From assembly GCF_000711715.1 (NCBI RefSeq), contig NZ_JONN01000001.1:1054001-1118000 (forward strand): a stretch of DNA of 64,000 nt, given 5' to 3'. Every line of letters begins with the position of its first letter. Positions within the stretch are counted from its first letter, which is position 1. Of this stretch, positions 51,547-60,998 are shown piece by piece. Below the pieces are notes generated by a model. It ran no database searches. It worked only from the letters and a program-made list of their open reading frames with translations, and was not told the DNA's origin. This DNA comes from Sphingomonas astaxanthinifaciens DSM 22298 (GTDB lineage: Bacteria; Pseudomonadota; Alphaproteobacteria; Sphingomonadales; Sphingomonadaceae). The position numbers were made by a program, and so were the translations under genes.

Positions 51547-52542
51547 TCAGCCGCGCTGGCGGCTCGTTCCGAGAAGGGCATTGTCCATCCGCTGGCCGCG
51601 CCCGGGCATGGCGAAGCGGAGCTTCCTCGCCGCGAGGTCGATGGTCACGCTGTCGAACGCCTGGAGCGCGTTCATGCCGAGCAGCAGCGCGGGCCGCTCG
51701 TTCAGCCCCATGGCGGTGAAGGTGTGGGCATCGGCAAAGGCGATTCCCAGCCCGGCCATCGTCACGCCTCCGATGTCGAGCTGGCGCACCAGCATGTAGC
51801 GCGCCTGGAGCATGGCCCCGGTGACCGAGCGCAGCTCGATCGGCTGGTTGTCGGTCAGTGCCCGGCGCCGGGCGAGCGCGCGGCGCAGCGCCTCGTTGCC
51901 GATCGAGATTTCCGAGCCGGTATCGAGGACAACGGTCAGGCGCTGGCCATCGAGCTCGGCCTCGGTGATGATCAGCCGGCCGGCGCGCTTGCGGGCTTCG
52001 ACGACAATGGTGTCGGGCTCGGCCCGGCGGCTGGCGCGGTCGCTGGCCACGATCGACAGGAGATTGTTGCGAAAGTCGAAGCGGACCATCGCCGAGCGCA
52101 GGACGTCGGTCCCGAGAATCCCGTCGGCCCCGACGTTCTGTGCCTCGAGCACCGGCGCGGTGACATCGGGCAAGGTGCGGGTCGCGACCCTCATGCCGGT
52201 GACCGATGCGGTCGCGACACTGGTCTGGCCGGTGACGCTGTGGAGCTTGGCGGTGCGTCCCGGCGGAAGCGAGAGCCGGTCGGCGAGCTGGCGCGAGACC
52301 GCGCTGCTGTCGGCGCCGGTGTCGACGAGGAAGCGGAACGGCCCCGCCCCTCCGACCGAGACCGGAACGGTCAGCCGCGTGTCGGCGCCGGTGGTGAGAT
52401 CGACCTGTTCGCCCGGCTTTTCGGGTGCCGGAGCCGGGGTGGCGGTCGCCTCGAGGCGGGTCACCTGACCGATCGGCGGAGCCGGGGGAACGGGCGAAGC
52501 GGCGAGCGGCACGGCGGCCAAGGCGATCAGGGCGATCAACAT
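51547..52542 (-). CDS. Secreted protein with two retropepsin-like aspartic protease domains
   Basis: 331 residues. Signal peptide MLIALIALAAVPLAAS, Pro/Ala linker, then two aspartyl-protease-like domains in one chain: FLVDTGADSSAVSRQLADRL (about residue 70) and VVLDTGSEISIGNEALRRAL (about 205), each with a downstream hydrophobic-Gly motif (DGILGTDVLRSA; LLLGMNALQAFDSV). Retropepsins are normally homodimers with one DTG per chain; here both halves are covalently joined, like pepsins. Probably a periplasmic protease or a retropepsin fold without known substrate. Confidence 0.85.
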   Translation of the reverse strand: MLIALIALAAVPLAASPVPPAPPIGQVTRLEATATPAPAPEKPGEQVDLTTGADTRLTVPVSVGGAGPFRFLVDTGADSSAVSRQLADRLSLPPGRTAKLHSVTGQTSVATASVTGMRVATRTLPDVTAPVLEAQNVGADGILGTDVLRSAMVRFDFRNNLLSIVASDRASRRAEPDTIVVEARKRAGRLIITEAELDGQRLTVVLDTGSEISIGNEALRRALARRRALTDNQPIELRSVTGAMLQARYMLVRQLDIGGVTMAGLGIAFADAHTFTAMGLNERPALLLGMNALQAFDSVTIDLAARKLRFAMPGRGQRMDNALLGTSRQRG

Positions 52543-52711
52543 CGACGCTTCTCCCGGGGGATTTTTCGACGAACCGCCAATCTATCCCGGAACGGTAGCA
52601 ATGGCCATCGGGCGCAACCCTTTGGCAACCAATCGGACCATAAAACCTCCTCGGGTGGGGAATGACGGTCAGGCCCCGGTCTGGCAGTCCGGGAGCTATA
52701 ATGTGGATGAG

Positions 52712-53341
52712 ATGCCCGTCGAAACGACCCTCTATTCGCTGAGTGACCAGGCGCCCCAACCTGAGGATCGCCGCGAGGGCGATCGGCATCTGACCCTTTT
52801 CCGGGTCGGAACGATGGTGGTCGACGGGCGCCGCGAGCTCTGCCTGATCAAGAATATCTCGGCCGGCGGCGCGATGCTCCGGCTCTATACCGGCGGGCTC
52901 GAACTCGGGAGCGAGCTGACCGTCGAGCTCAAGTGCGGCCAGCCGCTGTCCGGCAAGGTCGCCTGGGTCCGCGATCCCAATGTCGGCCTCGCCTTCGAAC
53001 AACCGATCGACGTCATTGCGATGCTGACCCAGAGCGAGGACGGCCCCCGCCCGCGCATGCCGCGGATCGAGACCAATGCCTTTGTCACCATCCGCGAGGG
53101 CGCGAGCATCCACCGCGCCCGGGCGTGCGACATCAGCCAGGGCGGCATCAAGATCGCCACCTCCATCCAGTTCGCGCGCAATGCCGAAGTGGTCGTCAGC
53201 CTCACCGGCCTCGACCCGCAGCCGGCGGTGGTGCGGTGGATCGACAATGGCTTTGCCGGGATCACCTTCAACCGGCTGCTTCCGCTCCCGACCCTGATCG
53301 AATGGTTGCGCGGCCAGCGTCGGCAGAGCCGCGCCGCCTGA
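52712..53341 (+). CDS. Tandem PilZ-domain protein
   Basis: 209 residues. First PilZ domain: DRREGDRHLTLFRVGTMVVD, LIKNISAGGAML (NxSxxG motif), GKVAWVRDPNVGLAFEQP. Second: RACDISQGGIKI (DxSxxG), AVVRWIDNGFAGITFNRLLP, but no RxxxR ahead of it, so only the first is likely to bind c-di-GMP. ATG 52712 chosen (MPVETTLYSL); the frame is open upstream to 52601. Convergent with a second PilZ gene. Confidence 0.88.
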   Translation: MPVETTLYSLSDQAPQPEDRREGDRHLTLFRVGTMVVDGRRELCLIKNISAGGAMLRLYTGGLELGSELTVELKCGQPLSGKVAWVRDPNVGLAFEQPIDVIAMLTQSEDGPRPRMPRIETNAFVTIREGASIHRARACDISQGGIKIATSIQFARNAEVVVSLTGLDPQPAVVRWIDNGFAGITFNRLLPLPTLIEWLRGQRRQSRAA

Positions 53342-53365
53342 GCGGCACGCCCGCTTCCGCCTCGC

Positions 53366-53779
53366 TTATTCGCCGGGAACGTCGTGCGCGGGCGTCACCG
53401 CCCATCTCGCCGCCGCAATCTTTTCCGACGGGCTGAGCGGACGCGACGCAAGCCCCGGACGGCGGAAGTCGGGAGCAACCCGCGGGCGCGGGGTGGGCAC
53501 ATGCCGAAGCAGGGCTTCGGGCGTGAGCGGGGTATGGAAGTTGATTCCCGCACGCGTGCCGCGAACCCAGATCACCTTGCCCGCCACGATGAGGTCGCCG
53601 CGCTTGAAGCGGATCTCGGCGCCTTCCACCGGCAGGCAGTCGGATTCGACCAGTGCCCCATCGGCGGACAGGTTGCGCAGCTTGACGTCGAGCGTCCGTC
53701 CCGAGAGCTCGATCACGGCCGTCAACAAGACGTTGGAACGACGCTCGCGCCGGTTCTGGGCCTGACTGCTTTCATCCAT
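53366..53779 (-). CDS. PilZ-domain protein
   Basis: 137 residues. RRERRSNVLLTAVIELSG carries the RxxxR motif and LRNLSADGALVESD the NxSxxG motif; GKVIWVRGTRAGINFHTPLT closes the barrel. The C-terminus is a Pro/Arg-rich tail. Likely c-di-GMP receptor. ATG 53779 (MDESSQAQNRRERRS) is preferred to the longer frame at 53815. Confidence 0.88.
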   Translation of the reverse strand: MDESSQAQNRRERRSNVLLTAVIELSGRTLDVKLRNLSADGALVESDCLPVEGAEIRFKRGDLIVAGKVIWVRGTRAGINFHTPLTPEALLRHVPTPRPRVAPDFRRPGLASRPLSPSEKIAAARWAVTPAHDVPGE

Positions 53780-53822
53780 GACGGATGGAACTAGAGCAGC
53801 GAGGTAAAACTTCATTTAACGG

Positions 53823-54431
53823 ATGACCATGCGGACGACCCTTTTTGCGCTTGCCGCCGTGGCATTCTTCACCCTGCTGGCGCTGGTGGGAGGGGCCGGC
53901 TCGGGCTTCGACCGTGGAGTGGTCCTCTGGTGGACCGCGTGGCGGGCGGGCGCGCCGGGCGCGACTCAGGCACTGGTCGTCTTCACGCAGCTGGGCGGGT
54001 TCGCGGTCCTTCTCTCACTCGTGGCGCTGGCGACGGGCTGGCTGTTATGGCGTGGCGAGCGGCGCGCGGCGCTGCTGTTCGCCGCGACCGTGCTGAGCGG
54101 GCGTCTCGCGGTCGAGGGCCTGAAGCTGCTGGTCGGGCGGCCGCGACCAAGCTTCGACGCGCACCCGGTAACCGTGCTCTCGAACAGCTTCCCGAGCGCG
54201 CATTCGGCCAACAGCATGACGACCTTCCTCGCGCTGGCGCTGTTCGTCGCGCCCGAGCGCTGGCGACGCGAGGCGCTCGCGGGCGCGGTGGTGCTGAGCC
54301 TGATGATCGGCGCGAGCCGGCCGATGCTGGGCGTCCACTGGCCGACCGACGTGCTGGGGGGCTGGCTGTTCGGGCTGACCTGGGTCGGGGTCGCCTGGAC
54401 GCTCAGCCGGCGCGCACGAAGCGCAAGCTGA
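53823..54431 (+). CDS. PAP2-superfamily phosphatase
   Basis: 202 residues, five to six membrane helices. Phosphatase motifs: KLLVGRPRPS (KxxxxxxRP), SNSFPSAHSANSM (PSxHS) and SRPMLGVHWPTDVLGG (SRxxxxxHxxxD). It dephosphorylates lipid phosphates such as undecaprenyl or phosphatidylglycerol phosphate. ATG 53823. The end overlaps the DUF938 gene on the other strand by 29 nt. Confidence 0.92.
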   Translation: MTMRTTLFALAAVAFFTLLALVGGAGSGFDRGVVLWWTAWRAGAPGATQALVVFTQLGGFAVLLSLVALATGWLLWRGERRAALLFAATVLSGRLAVEGLKLLVGRPRPSFDAHPVTVLSNSFPSAHSANSMTTFLALALFVAPERWRREALAGAVVLSLMIGASRPMLGVHWPTDVLGGWLFGLTWVGVAWTLSRRARSAS

Positions 54432-54999
54432 GATTGTTGGCCGGCATCGCCCGGCGCTCGGCCAGGACGAGCCCGCGATCCCGGGCCTCGGCGGCGAAGC
54501 TCGTGAGTTCGCGCAGGCCGTAGCGCGGATCGCGCTCCTTGAGCGCGGCGTCGAAGGCGAGGTTGGACGGGACCAATGGCTCGCCCCGCACCCGCCAGGG
54601 CCCGTAGAGGATCAGCGGGGCGCCCGGCGCGAGCAGCCGCGCCGCGCCGTCGAGCAGGCCGATGCTCGCCTCGGGCGGCGAGATATGGACGAGGTTGATC
54701 GCGACAATCGCCGCGGCCTCGGTGACCGGCCAATTATCGGAGGCGACGTCGAGCGCGAGCGGCGGGCGCAGGTTCGGGGTTCCCTCCTCCGCGCGCCAGG
54801 CGGCGATCGATTCGCGTGCCTCCGGGTCGGGGTCGCTCGGCTGCCAGTCGAGGTTGGGAAAAGCAGCCGCGAAGGCGATCGCATGTTCGCCGGTGCCGCT
54901 GGCGACCTCGAGCACCAGTCCCGATGCCGGAAGCCACTCGCGCAGCACGGCCAGGATCGGATCGCGGTTGCGGCTCGCCGCCGGGGCGGTGCGCTTCAC
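54403..54999 (-). CDS. DUF938 SAM-dependent methyltransferase
   Basis: 198 residues. VLEVASGTGEHAIAFAAAFP is the SAM loop, DWQPSDPDPEARESIAAW and AINLVHISPPEASIGLLDGA follow, and RDPRYGLRELTSFAAEARDR closes. It matches the DUF938 methyltransferase pattern; substrate unknown. GTG 54999 overlaps the stop of the preceding ABA4-like gene (GTGA), so they are one operon. Confidence 0.88.
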   Translation of the reverse strand: MKRTAPAASRNRDPILAVLREWLPASGLVLEVASGTGEHAIAFAAAFPNLDWQPSDPDPEARESIAAWRAEEGTPNLRPPLALDVASDNWPVTEAAAIVAINLVHISPPEASIGLLDGAARLLAPGAPLILYGPWRVRGEPLVPSNLAFDAALKERDPRYGLRELTSFAAEARDRGLVLAERRAMPANNLSLRFVRAG

Positions 55000-55466
55000 T
55001 TGGGCGTCTTTGCGCGGGCCAGCGCCCGGGCGCGGCGTTCGCGGACGAACAGCCAGAGGATGAGGCCGAGCGGACCGGCCAGGAAGGTCAGCAGCAGGAA
55101 CGGCGCCTGCACCAGCCGGCCGAACCCCTTGTTGTCCGCATCGCGCGAGATCCACAGCCCGACGAACAGGTCGAAGGCGAGATAATGGGTCCAGCCCACC
55201 ACCACGCCGGCATCGGTCCCGAACAGCGCGCGGATCCCGCCGATGCTGTAGTCCGAATAGTCGAACGGCCGCGTGCCCGCGGCACCGGGATCGACGAGGC
55301 CGCCGACCAGCAGGACCAGCAGGACCGCATAGGTCAGGCAGAGAAGCCCCACCCCGCCGAACAGGATCACCGAATAGGTGCCAGGCCGGCGCGGCGCGAA
55401 CAGCAGCAAGGCCCAGCCGATCACGGCGACGAGGTTGGTGACACCGAAAAGCCACGGCCAGTTCAT
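54996..55466 (-). CDS. ABA4-like (DUF4281) membrane protein
   Basis: 156 residues, four membrane helices. FGTDAGVVVGWTHYLAFDLF and VGLWISRDADNKGF are the DUF4281 signature, related to plant ABA4 needed for neoxanthin synthesis. In sphingomonads, which are carotenoid-rich, the role is unknown. ATG 55466. First gene of the pair with DUF938. Confidence 0.85.
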   Translation of the reverse strand: MNWPWLFGVTNLVAVIGWALLLFAPRRPGTYSVILFGGVGLLCLTYAVLLVLLVGGLVDPGAAGTRPFDYSDYSIGGIRALFGTDAGVVVGWTHYLAFDLFVGLWISRDADNKGFGRLVQAPFLLLTFLAGPLGLILWLFVRERRARALARAKTPK

Positions 55467-55564
55467 GACCTTGCCGTACCGGCTGCGGAGCACTCCCTCA
55501 ACCTGTTGACTTCGCCCCCGGCGCTCGGCTCCAACCGCGGCACTACAGGGGGAGTTTGCTTTTC

Positions 55565-57151
55565 ATGTCCGTTCGTCATGTCCTGCTCGGCGCGGCTGCG
55601 CTGAGCCAGTTGCTTGCCACTGCCGCGACCGCCCAGGTCGCTCCGCCGCCCGTTGTCACCGCGCCCGCCAAACCCGCGGGCTCGGCCTATCTCCAGTGCG
55701 ACGGCCAGCCCAACAACATGACCGACGGCGAAATGGCCGCGCGGCTGCTGGGCGCGGTCACCCTGCTCGGCCTGTTCGCCAAGGCGCCCGAAAGCGCCGA
55801 CGCTTCCAAGCGGCTCTCCGGTGCCGCGGGCGTCGCCGCCTGTTCCTCGCTGATCGAGGGCGAGCGCAAGGAGGGCAATCCCAATCGCCGGATCGGCCTC
55901 ATCCTCGGCCGCGCGATCCACCAGATCGAAGCCAAGAATTACGATGCGGCGATGGCCGACGTCGCCATGGCGCGGCGCGAGGCCGAGGCCGCGGGCCTGA
56001 CCCGCGACCCCTATTGGCAGCGCTCGCGCGGGCGCTCGTTCGACCAGCTCGAGGCGGCGATCCTGTTCCGCCAGGGCAAGGCGGCCGAAGCGCAGGCGGT
56101 GTCGCTGCGGATGACCGAAGCGCAGCGCTATGCCCTGTTCGGGCTCGCCGACCTCGACGACTACCAGAATTTCGTCGCGCAGCCGGCGGCGATCGAGGAC
56201 CAGCGGGCGCAGGCCATGACGCGGCTCTTCTGGGTGACCGGGGTCGGCCGCGCGAGCCGGCTCGAACAGGCCGGCCGCTATGCCGAGGCGGCGAAGCTGC
56301 GCGACGCGCTGATCGACTTCGACACGGTGCACACGCCCGAGACCAACAACAGCGCGCTCATGGCGCAGGCGGCAATCAGCCATGCGCTCGCAGGCAATTG
56401 GGAGATTGCGGCGGCGCGGGCGACGGCGGCCAGGGCCAATAGCGAGGCCCGGACCGCGGCAGGCAAACCCGAAGACAGCCAGTCCGAGCTGGTCGAGCTG
56501 CTCGACCTCTACGGCATCCTCGATACCGCGCACAAAGGCGACGTCAAGGCCGCACGCCGGCTCTTCTCGGCGCGCTCGCAATGGGTGTCGCCTTCCTATG
56601 GCGCGGTCAGCGCGGTCAACCGGCAGCTGCGCGAAGGCGCGTCGGCGGACGAGCTGATCGGCGGGCTCGCCAAGACGCCCGAACAGCTGTGGGCCGAACG
56701 GGTCGAAGCCAAGAAGGCCGCGCTGCTGGCCAAGGACAGCGACAACAAGACGCTATTCTCCAACCTGACCTCGGCCCAATCGCCGGCGTCCTACACGGGG
56801 CTGTCGAAGAACATCTGGCAGACCGACAAGAGCCGGCTCATCCTCAAGAAGAAGGCCGACAGCAAGGACCCGTTCCAGCTGATGTATCAATATGGCCTCG
56901 CGCCCGACGTCGCGCAGCAGGCCTATCTCCTGCACGCGGCGCTGATGAGCAAGGCGCAGGGCCAGCCGGGCTTCGTCTTCCAGCCGATCATGGCCGACAG
57001 CCTGTTCGCGGGGAGCTTCCGGCCGGGCAAGCTCGGCGACAAGGGCTTCGCGCCCGAACTCTACTACAATGCCGACGAGGTGATCGCGGCGCTGCGGGTG
57101 CTGTTTCCCGACCCCGCAACGCTGAAGGCGCAGGCCGCCGCCAAGAAGTAG
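55565..57151 (+). CDS. Secreted TPR-like protein, hypothetical
   Basis: 528 residues. Signal peptide MSVRHVLLGAAALSQLLATA (then ATAQVAPP), followed by mostly helical sequence with TPR-like segments (AIHQIEAKNYDAAMADVAMA; ASRLEQAGRYAEAAKLRDAL; AAISHALAGNWEIAAARATA). The C-terminal 150 residues (SNLTSAQSPASYTGLSKNIW onward) look different and may be a separate domain. Found in sphingomonads; function unknown. Confidence 0.78.
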   Translation: MSVRHVLLGAAALSQLLATAATAQVAPPPVVTAPAKPAGSAYLQCDGQPNNMTDGEMAARLLGAVTLLGLFAKAPESADASKRLSGAAGVAACSSLIEGERKEGNPNRRIGLILGRAIHQIEAKNYDAAMADVAMARREAEAAGLTRDPYWQRSRGRSFDQLEAAILFRQGKAAEAQAVSLRMTEAQRYALFGLADLDDYQNFVAQPAAIEDQRAQAMTRLFWVTGVGRASRLEQAGRYAEAAKLRDALIDFDTVHTPETNNSALMAQAAISHALAGNWEIAAARATAARANSEARTAAGKPEDSQSELVELLDLYGILDTAHKGDVKAARRLFSARSQWVSPSYGAVSAVNRQLREGASADELIGGLAKTPEQLWAERVEAKKAALLAKDSDNKTLFSNLTSAQSPASYTGLSKNIWQTDKSRLILKKKADSKDPFQLMYQYGLAPDVAQQAYLLHAALMSKAQGQPGFVFQPIMADSLFAGSFRPGKLGDKGFAPELYYNADEVIAALRVLFPDPATLKAQAAAKK

Positions 57152-57160
57152 GACGAAGGC

Positions 57161-57186
57161 GGAGGGCGCCGGTCCGGGCGCCCTCC
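57161..57186. terminator. Hairpin between the TPR-like gene and gcvPB
   Basis: GGAGGGCGCC (57161-57170) and GGCGCCCTCC (57177-57186) form a perfect 10-bp stem with a 6-nt loop, 10 nt after one stop and 11 nt before the converging stop. No strong T run, so Rho-independent function is uncertain. Confidence 0.55.
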
Positions 57187-57196
57187 CCTCGTTCGC

Positions 57197-58792
57197 CTAG
57201 CGGTCGCCGACCTCGCTCGGGGTCGGCGCCTCGGCCGCGGCGGGGACCGGCTCCTTCCAGGCGACCACGGGCTTCCTCGCCGCGAGCGTCTCGTCGAGGC
57301 GGCGGCGCGGGGCATGGACCGGCGCGGACTTGAGGCTCTCGTCGCCCGCGCGGCAACGCTCCGCCACCGAGCGCAGCGCCATGATGAACTGGTCGAGCGC
57401 GGCCTTGCTCTCGGTCTCGGTCGGTTCGACCAGCATCGCGCCATGCACCACCAGCGGGAAGTACATGGTCATCGGGTGATAGCCCTCGTCGATCAGCGCC
57501 TTGGCGAGGTCGAGCGTGCTGATCCCGTCGGCAAAGCCCTTATCGCTGAACAAAGCCTCGTGCATGCACGGGCCCGAAAAAGCGAAGGGCGCGTCGAGCA
57601 CGTCCTCGAGGCTGCGGAGGATGTAGTTGGCGTTGAGCACCGCGTCCTCGGCGACCTGCTTCAGGCCATCGGCACCGTGGCTGAGGATGTAGGAGAGCGC
57701 TCGGGTGAACATGCCCATCTGGCCGTGGAAGGCGGTCATCCGGCCGAAGGTGTGCGGATGCTCCTCGCCCGCTTCCTCTTCCTCGATCAGCTTGACCGAG
57801 CCGTCGGCATAGCGGGCGGTGAAGGGCAAGGGACCGAAGGGCGCCAGCGCTTCCGACAGCACCACGGGGCCCGAGCCCGGCCCGCCGCCGCCGTGCGGGG
57901 TCGAGAAGGTCTTATGGAGGTTGATGTGCATGGCGTCGACGCCAAGGTCGCCCGGGCGGACCTTGCCGACGATCGCGTTGAAGTTCGCGCCGTCGCAATA
58001 GACGAAGGCGCCGGCGGCATGGACCGCATCGCTGATCGCCTTCATGTCGGGCTCGAACAGGCCGCAGGTGTTGGGATTGGTGATCATCACCGCGGCGACG
58101 TCGGGACCAAGCCGGGCCTTGAGCGCTTCGAGGTCGACGCGGCCGGCCGCGGTCGCGGGGATGTTCTCGACCCGGTAGCCGCAGAAGGCCGCGGTGGCGG
58201 GGTTGGTGCCGTGCGCGCTCTCGGGCACCAGCACGACCTGGCGCGCGTCACCGCGGGCTTCGAGCGCGGCGCGGATGCAGAGCAGGCCGCAGAGCTCGCC
58301 ATGGGCGCCGGCCTTGGGGCTCATCGCGACGCCGTGCATGCCGGTGAGGTCGACCAGCCAGAAGGCGAGCTCGTTGATCAGCTCGATCGCGCCCTTGACC
58401 GTTTCCTTGGGCGCGAGCGGATGGATGTCGGCGAAGCCGGGCAGCCGCGCGACCTTCTCGTTCAGGCGCGGATTGTGCTTCATCGTGCACGAGCCGAGCG
58501 GGAAGAGGCCGAGGTCGATGGCGTAATTCTGCCGCGACAGGCGGGTGTAGTGGCGGACGGTCTCGGGCTCGGTGAGGCCGGGAAGCCCGATGGGAGCCGA
58601 GCGAAGGAGCGTGCCGAGCCGGCCGGTGTCGGCGCTGGCCGGGGCGATGTCGACGCCGGTGCGGTCGGTGTCGCCGATCTCGAAGATCAGCGCTTCCTCG
58701 AGCATCAGCGCGCGATTGCCGGTGACGGTGCCGGTGTCGGTCGCCGAGGCGATGGGGGTGGTGGGCTTCCAGCCGCTCTGGTTGATGGTCAC
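57197..58792 (-). CDS. gcvPB: Glycine dehydrogenase (decarboxylating) subunit 2
   Basis: 531 residues. [57 protein letters not shown] and [20 protein letters not shown] with the PLP Lys; C-terminal [20 protein letters not shown]. The beta subunit of the two-part P protein, which decarboxylates glycine. Its start overlaps the gcvPA stop (ATGA). A C-terminal Pro/Ala tail is unusual but common in this group. Confidence 0.97.
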   Translation of the reverse strand: MTINQSGWKPTTPIASATDTGTVTGNRALMLEEALIFEIGDTDRTGVDIAPASADTGRLGTLLRSAPIGLPGLTEPETVRHYTRLSRQNYAIDLGLFPLGSCTMKHNPRLNEKVARLPGFADIHPLAPKETVKGAIELINELAFWLVDLTGMHGVAMSPKAGAHGELCGLLCIRAALEARGDARQVVLVPESAHGTNPATAAFCGYRVENIPATAAGRVDLEALKARLGPDVAAVMITNPNTCGLFEPDMKAISDAVHAAGAFVYCDGANFNAIVGKVRPGDLGVDAMHINLHKTFSTPHGGGGPGSGPVVLSEALAPFGPLPFTARYADGSVKLIEEEEAGEEHPHTFGRMTAFHGQMGMFTRALSYILSHGADGLKQVAEDAVLNANYILRSLEDVLDAPFAFSGPCMHEALFSDKGFADGISTLDLAKALIDEGYHPMTMYFPLVVHGAMLVEPTETESKAALDQFIMALRSVAERCRAGDESLKSAPVHAPRRRLDETLAARKPVVAWKEPVPAAAEAPTPSEVGDR

Positions 58793-60147
58793 TTGACTGC
58801 CTCCGTCAGCGCTTCAACCAGCGCATCCATGTCCTTGTCGGTCGCGGTTTCGGTGACGGCCACGACGAGGCCGTTGGCGAGCGCCGCTTCGCCCGGATAG
58901 AGTCGGCCAAGGCTGACCCCGCCGAGCACGTTCTTCTCGACCATCCGGTGGACGGCGGGACGCGCCTCGACCGGAAGCTTCAGCGTGAATTCGTTGAAGA
59001 AGAGGTCGTTGACGAGCTCGACGCCCGGGATGGCGGCGAGACGCTGCGACAGTTCGACCGCGCGGGCGTGGTTGAGCTCGGCCAGTTGCCGCAGCCCCTT
59101 CTCGCCGAGCAGGGTCATGTGGATCGAGAAGGCGAGCGCGCACAGGCCCGCATTGGTGCAGATGTTGCTGGTCGCTTTCTCGCGGCGAATGTGCTGCTCG
59201 CGGGTCGAGAGGGTGAGGACGAAGCCGCGGCGGCCGTCGGCGTCGATGGTCTCGCCCGCGATCCGGCCGGGCATCTGGCGGATGTGCTTCTCGCGGCAGG
59301 CGAACAGGCCGACGTAGGGACCGCCGAAGTTGAGGCCGACGCCGATCGACTGGCCTTCGCCCACCACGATGTCGGCGCCCATCTCGCCGGGGCTCTTGAG
59401 CAGGCCGAGCGCGACCGGCTCGGTGACCACCGCGATCAGCAGCGCGCCCTTGGCTTGGGCGGCCTGGGCGAGGCCCGAGAGGTCCGCGACCCGGCCGAGG
59501 ATATCGGGATATTGGACCACGACCGCGCTGGTCTCGTCATCGATCCGGCCGATGAGGTCGTCGATGTCGGTCTCGGTGGTCAGCGTCGGGACGGCGGTCT
59601 CGAGCGTGTCGCCGGTGAACTTCGCCATGGTGTTGCAGACCGAGACGTAATGCGGGTGAAGCCCGCTCGAGATCAGCGTCTTCGACTTGCGGGTGATGCG
59701 CCGGGCCATGCCGATCGCTTCCCAGCAGGCGGTCGAGCCGTCGTACATCGAGGCATTGGCGACCTCGCAACCCATGAGCCGGGCGACCTGGCTCTGGAAT
59801 TCGAACAGGACCTGCAGCGTCCCTTGCGCGATCTCGGGCTGGTAGGGCGTGTAAGCGGTCAGGAACTCGCCGCGCTGGATCAGGTGATCGACGCTGGCGG
59901 GGACAGGGTGCTTGTAGGCGCCGCAGCCGAGGAAGAAGGGCACCTCGCCCGCCGGCACGTTCTTGCGGGCGAGCGCCGAGAGGTGGCGCTCGACCTCGAG
60001 TTCGGTCGCATGGGACGGAAGCTTGGCGATCGGGCCATCGAGGCGGGCCTCTTGCGGAACATCGCGGAACAGGTCGTCGACATGGGCGACGCCGATCGTC
60101 TCGAGCATCGCCGACCGGTCGGCATCGGACAGGGGAAGATAGCGCAT
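58789..60147 (-). CDS. gcvPA: Glycine dehydrogenase (decarboxylating) subunit 1
   Basis: 452 residues. [20 protein letters not shown] is the family start; [55 protein letters not shown] and [20 protein letters not shown] are typical. Alpha subunit of the heterotetrameric P protein with gcvPB. It lies directly behind the methyltransferase gene (stop and start abut). Confidence 0.97.
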   Translation of the reverse strand: MRYLPLSDADRSAMLETIGVAHVDDLFRDVPQEARLDGPIAKLPSHATELEVERHLSALARKNVPAGEVPFFLGCGAYKHPVPASVDHLIQRGEFLTAYTPYQPEIAQGTLQVLFEFQSQVARLMGCEVANASMYDGSTACWEAIGMARRITRKSKTLISSGLHPHYVSVCNTMAKFTGDTLETAVPTLTTETDIDDLIGRIDDETSAVVVQYPDILGRVADLSGLAQAAQAKGALLIAVVTEPVALGLLKSPGEMGADIVVGEGQSIGVGLNFGGPYVGLFACREKHIRQMPGRIAGETIDADGRRGFVLTLSTREQHIRREKATSNICTNAGLCALAFSIHMTLLGEKGLRQLAELNHARAVELSQRLAAIPGVELVNDLFFNEFTLKLPVEARPAVHRMVEKNVLGGVSLGRLYPGEAALANGLVVAVTETATDKDMDALVEALTEAVK

Positions 60148-60894
60148 CTAGGGCTTTCTCATGGTGAAGCGGAGGCGGACGTAATCGGCGATGTTGCTGC
60201 CGTGGCGCTCGGCGACGGCGGCGGCGATGGCGGGGCGCTGGTCCTCGGGAACGCCGGCCCGGTCGAGCCAGCCCTTGCGGAAGGCGAGGACCCAGCCTTC
60301 GACCCCATGGTCGAGCGGGGTCGGGCGGTCGATCAGCTCGGCATCGACGTCGCGGAAGCCGACGCTCTCGTAGAGCTCGGTGAACTCGGCCACGGTCGGA
60401 TACCAGTTGGCGGCATAGGTCGGCGGGCCGAAGCCGCGCGCGACCAGTTCGTCGTCGAGGTCGCGGCGAAGCGCGGCAAGGTTGCCCGCCCCGCCCATCT
60501 CCCCGACGAAGCGCGCACCGGGCTTCAGCGCGAACCAGATGGCGCGCGCGGCGCGTTCCTTGTCGAGCACCCAGTGAAGGGTGGCGTTGGAGAATGCGGC
60601 GTCGAAGGCCTCGGAAAAGCGCAGGTCGGCGACGTCCATCAGCCGCGCGTCGAGCCCCTTGGCCTTGGCCGCCGCGATCATCGACAGGCTGTTGTCGATG
60701 CCGACCACGTCGGCCCCGGCTTCCTTGATGCGGAGCGTGAGCGTCCCGTCGCCGCAGCCGACGTCGAGGATATGCTCGCCCGGCTGCGGGGCGAGCAGAT
60801 TGAGCGCGGCCGCGCCGAGCGCCGGCACGAAGCCGCCGACCCGGGCATAATCCGCAGCGTCCCAGCTCGAGGTGGAGAGAATGTCGGTGGTCAT
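60148..60894 (-). CDS. SAM-dependent methyltransferase inserted in the gcv operon
   Basis: 248 residues, class I methyltransferase. ILDVGCGDGTLTLRIKEAGA is the SAM loop, IDNSLSMIAAAKAKGLDARL the second strand, FSNATLHWVLDKERAARAI the motif IV region and YPTVAEFTELYESVGFRDVD the C-terminal part, close to trans-aconitate methyltransferase-like enzymes. Substrate unknown. It sits between gcvH and gcvPA together with a family A repeat, which breaks the normal gcvT-gcvH-gcvPA order. ATG 60894. Confidence 0.88.
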   Translation of the reverse strand: MTTDILSTSSWDAADYARVGGFVPALGAAALNLLAPQPGEHILDVGCGDGTLTLRIKEAGADVVGIDNSLSMIAAAKAKGLDARLMDVADLRFSEAFDAAFSNATLHWVLDKERAARAIWFALKPGARFVGEMGGAGNLAALRRDLDDELVARGFGPPTYAANWYPTVAEFTELYESVGFRDVDAELIDRPTPLDHGVEGWVLAFRKGWLDRAGVPEDQRPAIAAAVAERHGSNIADYVRLRFTMRKP

Positions 60895-60913
60895 GAAGTC
60901 AGCAACCCCGGAC

Positions 60914-60979
60914 CGTTCGTGCCGAGTGAGGTCGAAGCACGCTTGCGCAGGCGCCCTTCGACTTCGCTCAGGGCGAACG
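60914..60979. repeat. Palindromic repeat, family A, inside the gcv operon
   Basis: Arms 60914-60937 (CGTTCGTGCCGAGTGAGG then TCGAAG) and 60956-60979 (inverted) with about four mismatches and an 18-nt spacer, the same layout as at 7416 and 21858. It lies between the gcvH stop (60999) and the start of the methyltransferase gene (60894). Confidence 0.85.
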
Positions 60980-60998
60980 AGGATGGGGATTGGGTCAT

